A stretch of DNA of 39,209 bases from Chitinophaga sp. S165 (GTDB lineage: Bacteria; Bacteroidota; Bacteroidia; Chitinophagales; Chitinophagaceae). The stretch covers positions 1 to 39,209 of the forward strand of contig NZ_QGTG01000011.1 of assembly GCF_003182155.1 (NCBI RefSeq), written 5' to 3'. This document shows, in pieces, positions 29,301 to 38,900 of the stretch (the stretch's first letter is position 1; every line of letters begins with the position of its first letter). Under the pieces are notes generated by a model. The model did no database searches. It was not told where the DNA came from and worked only from the letters and a program-made list of their open reading frames with translations. The position numbers were made by a program, and so were the translations under genes.

Positions 29301-32300
29301 GAATTTATTGACTGCATGGGCAGGCATTTTACAAATATCACTGAACGGTTATGTGCCAATGCCCGCATAGCAGTTAAGCAGATAAATATGCTCGGTGCAG
29401 AAGAGCAGGAAGCTTTATTACAGCATTATAGTGGTACCGCTGCTTCATTTGTAGATGTAACGGTAGTCGATCTTTTTCGCCTGCGGGTGGAAGAACGACA
29501 GAATGAAATTGCAGTAGTATATAAAGACGATACGCTCACCTATGGAGAGCTTGATGAACGCTCCAACAGGCTGGGACATTATTTGCAACAGCAATATGGA
29601 ATAAAACCGGAAGAAAAGATCGGCATACTGCTCGACAGGTCGTACTGGTGGGCTGTTGCAGTACTCGGCATCCTGAAAGCCGGTGGCGCCTATGTTCCCA
29701 TCGATCCCGACTATCCGGAAGAAAGAGTAAAGTATATCATGGAAGACAGTGGTTGCCGTTTGCTGCTGGATGAAGAGGAACTATCCCGCTTCAAAGCATC
29801 TGAGAGGGATTACTCCGCAACCCCTGTAACAGCAGATCTTCACCCGGCAAACCTGTTATATGTTATATACACATCCGGCTCGACAGGTCAGCCTAAGGGA
29901 GTTGAAGTAGCGCATCGCAGTGCGGTTAACATCTATTACGGTTGGAAGCAGGTATATGGTCTTGAGGGCTTCTCAGTAAACCTCCTGCAGCTTGCCAGTA
30001 TATCATTCGACGTGTTCTTCGGTGACGTTTGCCGCTCTTTGCTGATGGGCGGGAAGATGGTGATCTGTCCCAGCGAAACAAAGGCCAATCCGGAAGAACT
30101 GTACAGGCTTATGGAACAGGAAAGCATTAATATCCTTGAAAGTACGCCAGCCCTGCTGTTGCCGTTCATGAGCTACATAAGAGAGCAACTGCTGGATCTC
30201 AGCTTCGTAAAGGTATTGATCCTGGGTTCTGATACGCTCAATATAGCCGCATACAGGGACCTCGTGAAAGATCTCAGTGGCAGTATCCGTGTTATCAACA
30301 GTTACGGTACCACAGAAGCCACGATAGATTCGCTTTATTACGAAGGCCGTGAGGAAGATATGGTGGTGTTAAGCGGCCATACACCAATAGGTTATACATT
30401 CCCGAATATCTCTGCTTTTATACTTGATGCGAGTTTTATGATGCAACCCGCAGGTGTGGCAGGAGAGCTTTGCATAGGAGGTGCGGGATTGGCAAGAGGA
30501 TATCTGGGCCGCCCCGAATTGACCGGTGAAAGATTTATACCGCATCCGTATCGCCCCGGAGAACGTTTATACCGCACCGGAGATCTGGCGTTCCTGATGG
30601 ACAATGGCGCGATCGGGTTCCTCGGCAGAAAGGACCATCAGGTAAAAATATATGGGTTCCGCATAGAGCCTGCGGAGATTGAGAATGCTTTGTGCCGTCA
30701 TACGCTGATAGAAGATGCGCTCGTTATAGCACATGAATCGCCCGGCGGCAGCAAAGAGCTGGTAGCGTATATTATCAGTGAAGCAGAAAGCGGGCAACTC
30801 ACAAGTGCCGTACTGCGTGCATATCTCGCAGAAAGCTTGCCGGCTTATATGCTGCCGGTGGCCTACATTCAGTTGAAACAGTTCCCTTTGACACCTAACG
30901 GCAAAATAGACAGGAAGGCTTTACCTCTTCCTGCATTATTTGCAATATCTGCCGGAACGGAATATGTAGCCCCTGCAAATGAAAAAGAGCGCCTGTTAGT
31001 AGAAATATGCGAACAGGTGCTGCAAAGGAAGGCGATCAGTACAAAAGATGACTTTTTCGTAATGGGCGGCGATTCTATTAAATCGATCCAGATCGTTTCG
31101 CGGTTACGTCAGCGTGGATATCAATTGCAGGTGCGCGATGTACTAAGTTATCCCTGCATTGCAGAAATGGCCCGGCATATGCAGAAAGCTAAACGGGCAA
31201 TTCCCCAGCAAGCCGTTCAGGGCCCCATGGTATTAAGTCCGGTCCAGCGCGCATTCCTGGAAAGTGGCCGGCCGGATAAACATCACTATAATCAGTCTGT
31301 AATGCTCTATAGCAGCCAGCGCATAGATGAAAAGGCCCTGAAAGTAGTACTGTCGGCACTGGTGGCGCATCACGATGCGTTGAGGATCTCCTTTAACAGG
31401 AATGCCGGTGGCGCATGGGAACAATATAACAACGCAACTGAGTTCGGGTACAGGTTTATTTCGCATGAAATAGCTGATGAGGAGAACTGGCAGCAGGTAT
31501 TCAGGAAGAAAGCAGATCTGGTACAGGCAGGATTTGATCTCAGCGGAGGCGCACTGTTTCATACAGGGTTGTTCCATTGCCCGGATGGTGATCATATACT
31601 CCTGGTGATCCATCACTTGCTGGTAGATAGCGTTTCGTGGCGTATCCTGCTGGAAGACCTGTCTTCACTTTACAGCCAGATTGAAGCAGGCAGGAAACTA
31701 TCACTGCCCGCAAAAACAGACAGCTTCCAATATTGGATGGAACAACAACAGGCTGATTCCCGGAGTGGACAGTTATCTTCTGAACAGGCATTCTGGAATG
31801 CTGTAGAAAAGCATCCGGTGCCTGTTTTTCCGGTGGATCTGCCTGAAGGAAGTAATTATCATGCAGACAGGCAAACGGTTACCTGCAGCCTGGAAAACGG
31901 CATTACGAACGATTTGCAAACACGTTGCCATACAGCCTATAAAACAGAGATCAATGACATATTGCTGACCGCCCTCGGTCTGGCCGTACAGGAAGTGTTG
32001 GGCATCAATAAATTTCACGTTAACCTCGAAGGCCATGGCCGCGAGGCAATGGGAAGAGATGTGGATGTAACCCGTACCGTCGGATGGTTTACCAGCCAGT
32101 TCCCTGTGCTTATTGAGGCGGAAGATCATGTCAGCATGACCGGTACACTGGTAAAGATAAAGGAACAGCTGCACCGCATACCCAACAATGGTATTGGTTA
32201 CGGCATGCTCCGCTATCTTGCAAGAGAGAATGCCGGAACTTCAACCTTTATTGCTCCCGTTACATTCAATTACCTGGGCGAGTTTACGCCACCTGTAAAC

Positions 32301-35300
32301 AATGAGGGACCAGCAGGAGGTTTTACTTTTTCCGCAGCGCCTGCAAGTAGTGAAGTTAGTCCACTGCAACAATGTGAAGAGATCCTTGCCGTTACCGGCA
32401 TGATCATGCAGGGTAAATTGCAGATGTCTTTCCATTATAGTAAAGTCCAGTACCAACAGGATACCATAGTGGCTTTGTCTGCAGCTTATAAACGTTATTT
32501 AATAGAACTGGTAGAGGTCTTAAAAGTCGCAGCGCTGGTAACAACCCCTGTGGACCTGACTTATCAGGGTTTAAGTATAGCGGAGTTGTCTGAGCTGAAC
32601 CGTTCAGGTGAAGTAGAAGACGTCTACGAGCTCACGCCTTTGCAACAGGGCATGTACTATCACTGGATGTCGTCACCCTCGTCGACCGCCTATTTTGAGC
32701 AGGTCGTCTATCATGTAGAGGGGGCGCTGGACCGTGCCTCACTTGATCATGCATATACGCAGATAATAGCCCGGCACGGCGTGCTCCGGACAAGCTTTAC
32801 AGACCGGTATAGCGGAATACCCTTGCAGGTAGTGCGTAGGGAGGTTGTACCTGCCTTTACCTTCCTGGACCTTCGAAATGACAATAGCTTCGACCTGGAG
32901 GCATACATCAGCGAGGACCTTAACAAGGGTTTCAACCTGGAAGAGGGAAGCCAGATGCGGTTATCTGTGCTGCAAACGGGTGAAAGAGAGTTTACATTTT
33001 TATGGAGCCACCATCATATCCTGATGGATGGGTGGTGTACAGGGATCATCATAAGAGATTTCTATCAGCTTTATCACAGCCATCGGCAACCCAATGTACC
33101 GACGTTGCCTGATGTAACTTCTTACCGTGAATATATCCGCTGGTTGCGGTCTGTCGATCACCGGGAGGCAATGGACTATTGGAAGGGATATCTCGATGGA
33201 TACGATACGGCGGCCGTTCTGCCTTTCCCGCAACCGGGTATCCGGGAAGCAGGTCCGGTTGAGCAGGAAGAAAGGCTTGTGTTCAGCAAAAACGATACCG
33301 CCAGGATCAAGGCCTTCTGCAGCAGCAACAAGATAACCGAAAATAGCTTCATGCAAACAGTATGGGGTATTTTACTCAGTAAGTATAACAACACCAGGGA
33401 TGTTGTCTATGGCGGAGTCGTGTCCGGGCGCCCGGCGGAATTGACCGGCGTGGAAGAGATGATCGGATTGTTTATCAATACAGTACCTGTACGGATAAAC
33501 TATGAAGAAGGAACAACTGCTGCAGATCTTCTTCGCCAGGTGCAGCGTAATAATATAAACAGCCTGCCTTACCACCACGTACAGCTGGCGGAGATCCAGG
33601 CGCAGAGTAAGCTTGGCAATAATCTGGTCGGCCATCTGTTCACCTTCCAGAATATTCCTTCACACGATCTGATCGCAGAAGGTATCGTACAGGCAGGAAG
33701 CGATAAACTGTTTACGCTGAAAGAGAGCCTTACTTTCGGACAAACAAACTACGACTTCGATATCACTATTGTGTTGGGAGAATCTATAGAGGTGATCATA
33801 AAATATGCTACAGCACTCTATTCACCGGCAACAGTGTCTCTTATTAAACAACACATCAGGAATTGTACCGAAGACATATTGCAGGACCCCACTAAAGCCA
33901 TCACAGATATCCGGTACATCACTGACGAAGAAATACTGCAGCTGAAAAATGAAATAGCCGTTAATACAGCTACGGTCCCATCCCGTACGGTACCGGAATT
34001 ATTCAGTGAACAGGTTGCCCGTCGCGGGGAACAGATTTGCCTGGTATATGGTGATCGAATGCTTTCCTACAACAACCTGGATGCCCTTTCTAACCGCTTT
34101 GCCCATTTCCTGCAGCAACAATATGGTTTGCATCCCGGAGATCGTGTGAGCATGCAACTGGAGCGGAGCGAGTGGTTGATCATCACCATGCTGGCAATAC
34201 TCAAACAAGGTTGCGTATACATACCTGTTGATCCATTCTATCCGGCAGAACGTATAACCCACATCCTGTCCGACAGCGGCAGCCGTCTGAACATCACAAA
34301 AGAGATCATTGCAGCATTTCAGATGCGGCAGGAGGAATATCCGGCGACGCCGCCGGACGTACAGCTGAGTGATGACGACAGCCTGTATATGATTTACACG
34401 TCCGGTTCTACAGGCCGGCCTAAAGGAGTAACGGTAACACACCGCAACGCAGTGAATATTTGCGAAGGATGGCGCCAGGTATATCAGCTTGACCAGTTGA
34501 ATGCATGTCTGCTGCAGATGGCAAGTGTTTCATTTGATGTTTTCTTCGGTGATGTTTGCCGCTCCCTGCTAACCGGTGGACGTATGGTCATATGCAGCGA
34601 AGAAGAAAAGCTTGATCTGCCGAAGTTATATTCACTGATGGAACGTCACGCTGTGAATATAGTAGAAGGAACGCCGATGCATATCATTCCATTTATGGAG
34701 TATGTGGAAGACGAAAAGCTGGATCTCAGTTTCCTTAAAATACTTATCCTGGGTTCCGATACGCTGACTCCCGCTGCTTATGAGCACCTGTGCGGAAGGT
34801 ACTCGCCCGGTATGCGTATCATTAATACGTATGGTACAACGGAAGCAACAATAGACACTACTTACTTCGAAGGAGATATTACACAATACGGTGCAGTAAA
34901 AGGAAGTACGCCTATCGGCCGCCCCTTCCTCAACAATTATGTATATATACTCGATAAGGACTACAATATACTGCCGTACGGTGTACCGGGAGAGATCTGT
35001 ATTGGAGGGGAAGGAGTGTCGCAGGGATATTGGGACCGGGAAGAACTGACCCGGCAGAAGTTCAGGGACGATCCCTGGTTCCCCGGAAAAAAAATGTACT
35101 GTACAGGTGATATAGGCCGCAGGCTGGAAGATGGGACGCTGACATTTACAGGGCGCATCGACAACCAGGTAAAGATCCGTGGATATCGTATTGAGCCTGG
35201 TGAAATAGAAGATGCAATCCGTGAAATAGACGGCGTTGCAGAAGCGGTGGTATTGGTGCGCAGGCGGCATGACGATCAACAAGAGCTGATAGCCTTCTTC

Positions 35301-35762
35301 TCGGCATCGATGCCTATGGATGCCGGAGAAATAAAGACCGGTCTGCGTGAAAAACTGCCGGATGTGATGATCCCTGCAGGTTTTGTACAGGTAGAGGAAT
35401 GGCCTTTGACGGCTAATGGCAAAGTAGACAGGCAGCGCCTGGAAATACCGGAAAACATCACAGGTGAAAGCCGCACTGAATACATGGCGCCATCAGGCGA
35501 AATAGAACTGAAACTTGCCGCTATCTGGCAGGAACTGTTACGCGTAGAGCAGGTAGGTGTAAAGGACAACTTCTTTGACCTCGGCGGACATTCCATCACT
35601 ATCATGAGGCTGATTTCAATGGTCCGGAAAGAATTTGATCTGGTCATACCTATCAGGACCCTCTTTGAACTTTCTACTATAGAACAGCTGGCGCAGCACA
35701 TCAGGATCAATCTGGAAGATGCCGCATTTGAATCCGAAGATTACGACGTAATAAAATTATGA
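25584..35762 (+). CDS. NRPS: half-C, A(Asn), PCP, C, A(Orn), PCP, E, C, A, PCP
   Basis: Largest gene of the window, 3392 residues from ATG 25584; an upstream in-frame TTG (25560) lies inside the preceding gene and is less likely. Residues 1 to about 245: C-terminal C-lobe remnant. A1 (A3 at 395): pocket D-L-T-K-I-G-E-V-G, the Asn code DLTKLGEVG with one conservative change. PCP1 GGHS (Ser783). C1 HHIISDAW at 972. A2 (A3 at 1429): pocket D-V-G-E-I-G-S-I-D, identical to the ornithine code. PCP2 GGDS (Ser1831). E domain: HHLLVDSVSW at 2010, EGHGRE, RTVGWFT, FNYLGEF. C2 opens EDVYELTPLQQG and has HHILMDGW at 2477, the type that accepts a D donor. A3 domain (A3 motif at 2938): D-V-G-E-I-G-T-I-D, ornithine-like. 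PCP3 GGHS (Ser3337). Predicted segment: Asn, D-Orn, Orn-like. Ends in an acidic tail, FESEDYDVIKL, with no C or TE, so hand-over to the next gene is expected. Confidence 0.95.
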   Translation: MSVQNLELILKGKDYWNGVLSGEAAGAFPADKNGTAISGTGELDLRLSENIAATVMKLSNGSPARVHLCLLAGVAALLYKYNSGQEILIGAPVYKQASGEDLLNKILLFRMDLTGKGFKELLMGISKDMKDAVAHQNFPLNTLLFQKKIADKETGISMIDVFVLLDELHEQEYVRPLRPGIMFLFRTHEDNSISCRIEYSTARFSHAAVNDIANRLLLLMGACLQDMMQDLAGVSLLSDEDRELISSPPAPLTSRDTRSIISLFEEQAGKTPGIPALCFENQVITYGELNGLSNQFAAYLQEQHGIVLGDRVAIRLPRSPWMIVAILGVLKAGAAYIPIDPEYPAQRIAYIEADSQSKLLIEQGVMEQFADCRHTISEERIDCSTAPDQLVYIIYTSGSTGAPKGVAIKNSNLVNYIDWANSYYFDGRSGYCFGLFTSLSFDLTITSIFTTLLRGDKIFIFPEGNIAGIITDVFSCHPEVNTIKITPSHLNLARHLGLERSTIDTIILGGEQLKKEQVAFLKQLSPDIKIYNEYGPTETTVGCTCVLLTGNEDDISIGRPIRNTNIYITDAHGNLLPPGIPGEIIIGGAGVAVGYYNNEAQTNTKFCEDLYAENGGRAYRSGDLGKWLHDGNILYIGRKDGQVKINGFRIETDEVEYHLVSYPGVTAAVVLARHTGDEQEGLYAFFVSDDVIEPAVLREFMQASVPAYMIPHYFCQVSEIPLTPNGKVDEKALQSMYVSYNTTTAYTAPRNDLESELCLVWQEILGKEQVGVLDDFFSMGGHSLKATRLMTRYRKQFGVHLSLQEIFMNASVARHAALITQARREQAKEIPVAAPADSYPLSNSQKRLWLLSQRADSNTAYNIPAAFQITGELDLTGFNNAVDYLIQRHEIFRTSIRETASGEPAQWITPANEFSYNVGYHDLTGEDSRESMCRRHIEEMMATKFDLAAAPLFRLVLLKMEIDRYVLLLNMHHIISDAWSMEVFTRELFDFYNHWKSGITYQSSPLRIQYKDYAVWQNLLLDGEIAKQSKEYWSNQLNGELPVLTVPANKSSAVSNGNAAVLHMKLEPTVTAALKQLTRQHGATVFMGLLAAVKVLLHRYTGQEDLLVGTPVAGREHADLENQIGFYVNTLAIRTIIDNECSFSQLLDTVKNTTLEAYAHQDYPFDLVAEDHKGLTLNIMVDMRSDAFAKQQDDAWKGLKISAFPTGPDKVKFDLNFSFAESADDVYLTIKYNTDKYTQEFIDCMGRHFTNITERLCANARIAVKQINMLGAEEQEALLQHYSGTAASFVDVTVVDLFRLRVEERQNEIAVVYKDDTLTYGELDERSNRLGHYLQQQYGIKPEEKIGILLDRSYWWAVAVLGILKAGGAYVPIDPDYPEERVKYIMEDSGCRLLLDEEELSRFKASERDYSATPVTADLHPANLLYVIYTSGSTGQPKGVEVAHRSAVNIYYGWKQVYGLEGFSVNLLQLASISFDVFFGDVCRSLLMGGKMVICPSETKANPEELYRLMEQESINILESTPALLLPFMSYIREQLLDLSFVKVLILGSDTLNIAAYRDLVKDLSGSIRVINSYGTTEATIDSLYYEGREEDMVVLSGHTPIGYTFPNISAFILDASFMMQPAGVAGELCIGGAGLARGYLGRPELTGERFIPHPYRPGERLYRTGDLAFLMDNGAIGFLGRKDHQVKIYGFRIEPAEIENALCRHTLIEDALVIAHESPGGSKELVAYIISEAESGQLTSAVLRAYLAESLPAYMLPVAYIQLKQFPLTPNGKIDRKALPLPALFAISAGTEYVAPANEKERLLVEICEQVLQRKAISTKDDFFVMGGDSIKSIQIVSRLRQRGYQLQVRDVLSYPCIAEMARHMQKAKRAIPQQAVQGPMVLSPVQRAFLESGRPDKHHYNQSVMLYSSQRIDEKALKVVLSALVAHHDALRISFNRNAGGAWEQYNNATEFGYRFISHEIADEENWQQVFRKKADLVQAGFDLSGGALFHTGLFHCPDGDHILLVIHHLLVDSVSWRILLEDLSSLYSQIEAGRKLSLPAKTDSFQYWMEQQQADSRSGQLSSEQAFWNAVEKHPVPVFPVDLPEGSNYHADRQTVTCSLENGITNDLQTRCHTAYKTEINDILLTALGLAVQEVLGINKFHVNLEGHGREAMGRDVDVTRTVGWFTSQFPVLIEAEDHVSMTGTLVKIKEQLHRIPNNGIGYGMLRYLARENAGTSTFIAPVTFNYLGEFTPPVNNEGPAGGFTFSAAPASSEVSPLQQCEEILAVTGMIMQGKLQMSFHYSKVQYQQDTIVALSAAYKRYLIELVEVLKVAALVTTPVDLTYQGLSIAELSELNRSGEVEDVYELTPLQQGMYYHWMSSPSSTAYFEQVVYHVEGALDRASLDHAYTQIIARHGVLRTSFTDRYSGIPLQVVRREVVPAFTFLDLRNDNSFDLEAYISEDLNKGFNLEEGSQMRLSVLQTGEREFTFLWSHHHILMDGWCTGIIIRDFYQLYHSHRQPNVPTLPDVTSYREYIRWLRSVDHREAMDYWKGYLDGYDTAAVLPFPQPGIREAGPVEQEERLVFSKNDTARIKAFCSSNKITENSFMQTVWGILLSKYNNTRDVVYGGVVSGRPAELTGVEEMIGLFINTVPVRINYEEGTTAADLLRQVQRNNINSLPYHHVQLAEIQAQSKLGNNLVGHLFTFQNIPSHDLIAEGIVQAGSDKLFTLKESLTFGQTNYDFDITIVLGESIEVIIKYATALYSPATVSLIKQHIRNCTEDILQDPTKAITDIRYITDEEILQLKNEIAVNTATVPSRTVPELFSEQVARRGEQICLVYGDRMLSYNNLDALSNRFAHFLQQQYGLHPGDRVSMQLERSEWLIITMLAILKQGCVYIPVDPFYPAERITHILSDSGSRLNITKEIIAAFQMRQEEYPATPPDVQLSDDDSLYMIYTSGSTGRPKGVTVTHRNAVNICEGWRQVYQLDQLNACLLQMASVSFDVFFGDVCRSLLTGGRMVICSEEEKLDLPKLYSLMERHAVNIVEGTPMHIIPFMEYVEDEKLDLSFLKILILGSDTLTPAAYEHLCGRYSPGMRIINTYGTTEATIDTTYFEGDITQYGAVKGSTPIGRPFLNNYVYILDKDYNILPYGVPGEICIGGEGVSQGYWDREELTRQKFRDDPWFPGKKMYCTGDIGRRLEDGTLTFTGRIDNQVKIRGYRIEPGEIEDAIREIDGVAEAVVLVRRRHDDQQELIAFFSASMPMDAGEIKTGLREKLPDVMIPAGFVQVEEWPLTANGKVDRQRLEIPENITGESRTEYMAPSGEIELKLAAIWQELLRVEQVGVKDNFFDLGGHSITIMRLISMVRKEFDLVIPIRTLFELSTIEQLAQHIRINLEDAAFESEDYDVIKL

Positions 35763-35785
35763 CCCACCCAAAACTTATATAAACA

Positions 35786-35970
35786 ATGTCTGACAATAGC
35801 TTAATGGACGTGATGGCATTAATCGATAAAGCGGAAGCCGCCGGAGCCAGGATTTCATTTGAGAACGAAGAATTGCTTATACAGGTGCCCAGGAAGAAAA
35901 AACTGGATAATGACCTGTTGGTCGAACTGAGAGCTAAAAAAGAACAGCTGACTGCTTACTTCAGAGATCA
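35786..35970 (+). other. TubC-type N-terminal docking domain, basic
   Basis: About 60 residues of the same fold pattern: MALIDKAEAAGARISFENEE, then strand LLIQVPRKKK, then a helix ending KKEQLTAYFRDH. The hairpin end is strongly basic (RKKK), while the tail of the preceding NRPS is acidic (ESEDYDVIKL), the reverse of the docking pair at 19035. Confidence 0.85.
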
Positions 35971-38900
35971 TGGTGTGTACGCAACAGTTGACAGTAAGAA
36001 TATTATCCGTAGCTATGATAGAAAAGAGGGTGACCATATCCCGCTGTCACATAACCAGGAACGCCTGTGGTTCATAGATCATCTGGAAGGAAGTGTGCAG
36101 TATCACATGTCGTCAGCTATCAGACTGACCGGTCAGCTGGATGTGATTGCCTTGCAGCATGCGTTTCGCCAGATCGTACAACGTCACGAAATACTCAGAA
36201 CGGTTATCAGGGAAGAAGGTGGGAAAGCATACCAGCATATCCGCAGCGGTATGGACTGGGAACTGCAATTGGTAGACGGAGCCGCTTATAAGAACAACAG
36301 CGATGAGTTGAAAGCACGTATCGCAGCATTGCGGGATGCACCTTTCGATCTCTCCGCAGACTGGATGTTACGAGCCTCCCTTATCAGGTTGTCAGACCAT
36401 GAAAATGTACTGCTGATAGTGGTGCATCATATTGCTGCAGACGGCTGGTCCGTTTCTATTATCGTAAAGGAACTGGTAGCGCTCTATGCGGCCTATGTAG
36501 AGAAAAAAACACCGGCATTATCGTCCCTGCCCCTGCAGTACGCTGACTTTGCACTTTGGGAACAGGAATACCTTGCAGCGCCGGCCTGGCAGGCAGATCT
36601 TGCCTACTGGCAGAAGAAGTTGCAGGGCGTTGAAAATATCAGTCTGCCCGCCGATCATCCGAGACCCGCTATCCAAAGCACTCGTGGCGCATCCGCAACG
36701 TTCCGCCTGGATAGGCAGCTTACAGACAAACTCAATTCCCTGTCAAGAGAACACGGCAGCACTTTGTTCATGACACTATTGTCGGCATTCAAAGTACTGC
36801 TGTTCAGGTATAGCCGTCAAAGCGATATCTGCATAGGTACAGCTATCGCTAACAGGCGCCAGTGGGAAGTAGAAGGACTGGTGGGGTTCTTTATGAATAC
36901 GCTGGCCCTGAGAAGCTCTTTATATGAAGACATGAGCTTCATTGAGCTGCTTGAGCAGGTAAAAGAAACTACATTGAACGCCTATGAGCACCAGGACGCT
37001 CCATTTGGTAAACTGGTGGATGTTGTTGTGAAACACCGTGACCCCAGCAGGAACCCGCTTATACAGGCAATGTTTGTTCTCCAGAATACACCGGCAGTAC
37101 CCGGACTTCGCCTCGGTGAGCTGTCATTGTCTGAAATGCCGGTAGAAGACAGGACCTCAAAATTTGACTTGTCGTTTTTGCTTACAGAGTCTGGCGATGG
37201 TATCCATGGCGTCATGGAATTCTGTACAGATCTCTTCAGCCCCGGTACAATTTCTCTGATGTTAAAGCAGTATGAAGCCCTGCTGCATCATATTGTGAAA
37301 CAACCGGCACAACAGATCAAAGCATTACAGCTGATAAGCCAACAGGATTACCAACAGCTGTTATCAGGTATTACTCCTGATGCCACAACCTATCCTGCTG
37401 ATAAAACTATAATAGACCTCTTCAGTGAGCAGGCAGCTGCTACACCTGGTAATACCGCAATTGTCTTTGAAGGCCGTAACCTTACCTATAAAGAACTTGA
37501 TGCCCGTTCTAACAGTCTTGGCTACTATCTGAAAAGTAAAGGCGTGAAAGAAGGCGACCTGGTGCCCCTATGCTTGAAACACGGACTCGAAATGATGATC
37601 GGTATGCTCGGCATATTAAAAGCCGGAGCAGCATATGTGCCGGTAGATCCTGAGTATCCTGCAGAAAGGATCAGCTACATGCTGGAAGATACGATGGCGT
37701 GTCTTGTATTGTCAGATACCGCGGCTCTGAAGGATGTGCAGGTTGCAGATCATGTAACCGTTGTACGCATCGATGAAGAATGGGATGAGATAACAGCCTC
37801 TCCGGCAGATGCCGTGAATGCAGTTATTACCCCCGATATGCCCGCATATGTGATCTACACCTCAGGTTCCACCGGTAAACCCAAAGGAGTAATAGTAGAG
37901 CATAGAAATGTTGTACGCTTGTTCAAAACAGACATGCCGTTGTTTGACTTTAATGAACAGGACATATGGACAATGTTTCACTCATCCTGCTTCGATTTTT
38001 CCGTATGGGAAATGTATGGCGCATTGTTCTATGGTGGTAAGCTCATTATACTGTCCAGGGAAGCTGCCAGAGATACTATTGGCTTTGCTGCCTTACTTGC
38101 AACCGAAGGCGTGACGGTGTTGAACCAGACGCCCGGTGCATTCTATGCATTGCAGGATATAATGGTCAATACATACAACCGGCACCACATACGCTACGTA
38201 ATATTTGGTGGTGAGGCATTGAGCCTCATGTTGCTGAAACCCTGGAAAAATAAATATCCGTCGTGCCGCCTGATCAATATGTATGGTATCACAGAAACGA
38301 CGGTGCATGTAACCTATAAAGAAATAACTGCTAATGATATTGAGCTCGGACTGTCAAATATCGGTAAGCCCATTCCAACGTTGCACTGTTACATTCTCGA
38401 TAGCAATGGTGCATTACTGCCACCGGGAATAGCAGGTGAGATCTACGTTGGCGGGGCCGGTGTTTCAAGAGGATACCTGAACCGGCCGGAACTGACAGCT
38501 GAACGTTTTATTAAGAACCCGTTTGGTGACGGAAGGCTTTATCGCACAGGCGATCAGGGCAGGTTGCTCGCTGATGGGAATATCGTATACCTGGGGCGTA
38601 TTGATAACCAGGTGAAGATCCGTGGATACCGTATTGAATTGGGAGAGATCGAGAACGCGTTACAAAAGACCGGCCTGGTAAGCAGGGGAGTAGTGCTGCC
38701 TGTCGCCGACGGACAAACAAGCCGCTTGATCTGCTACTATGTTCCTGACAAGAATGCAGACAGATTAAACGACGACCTCGGAAAAGAGATCAGGGAAGTA
38801 CTGGCCGGTCAGTTGCCTGATTATATGGTGCCTGCCGACTTTAGCGCACTGCCTGATTTGCCGCTCACCGCCAATGGAAAAGTAGATAAAAAGCTATTGA

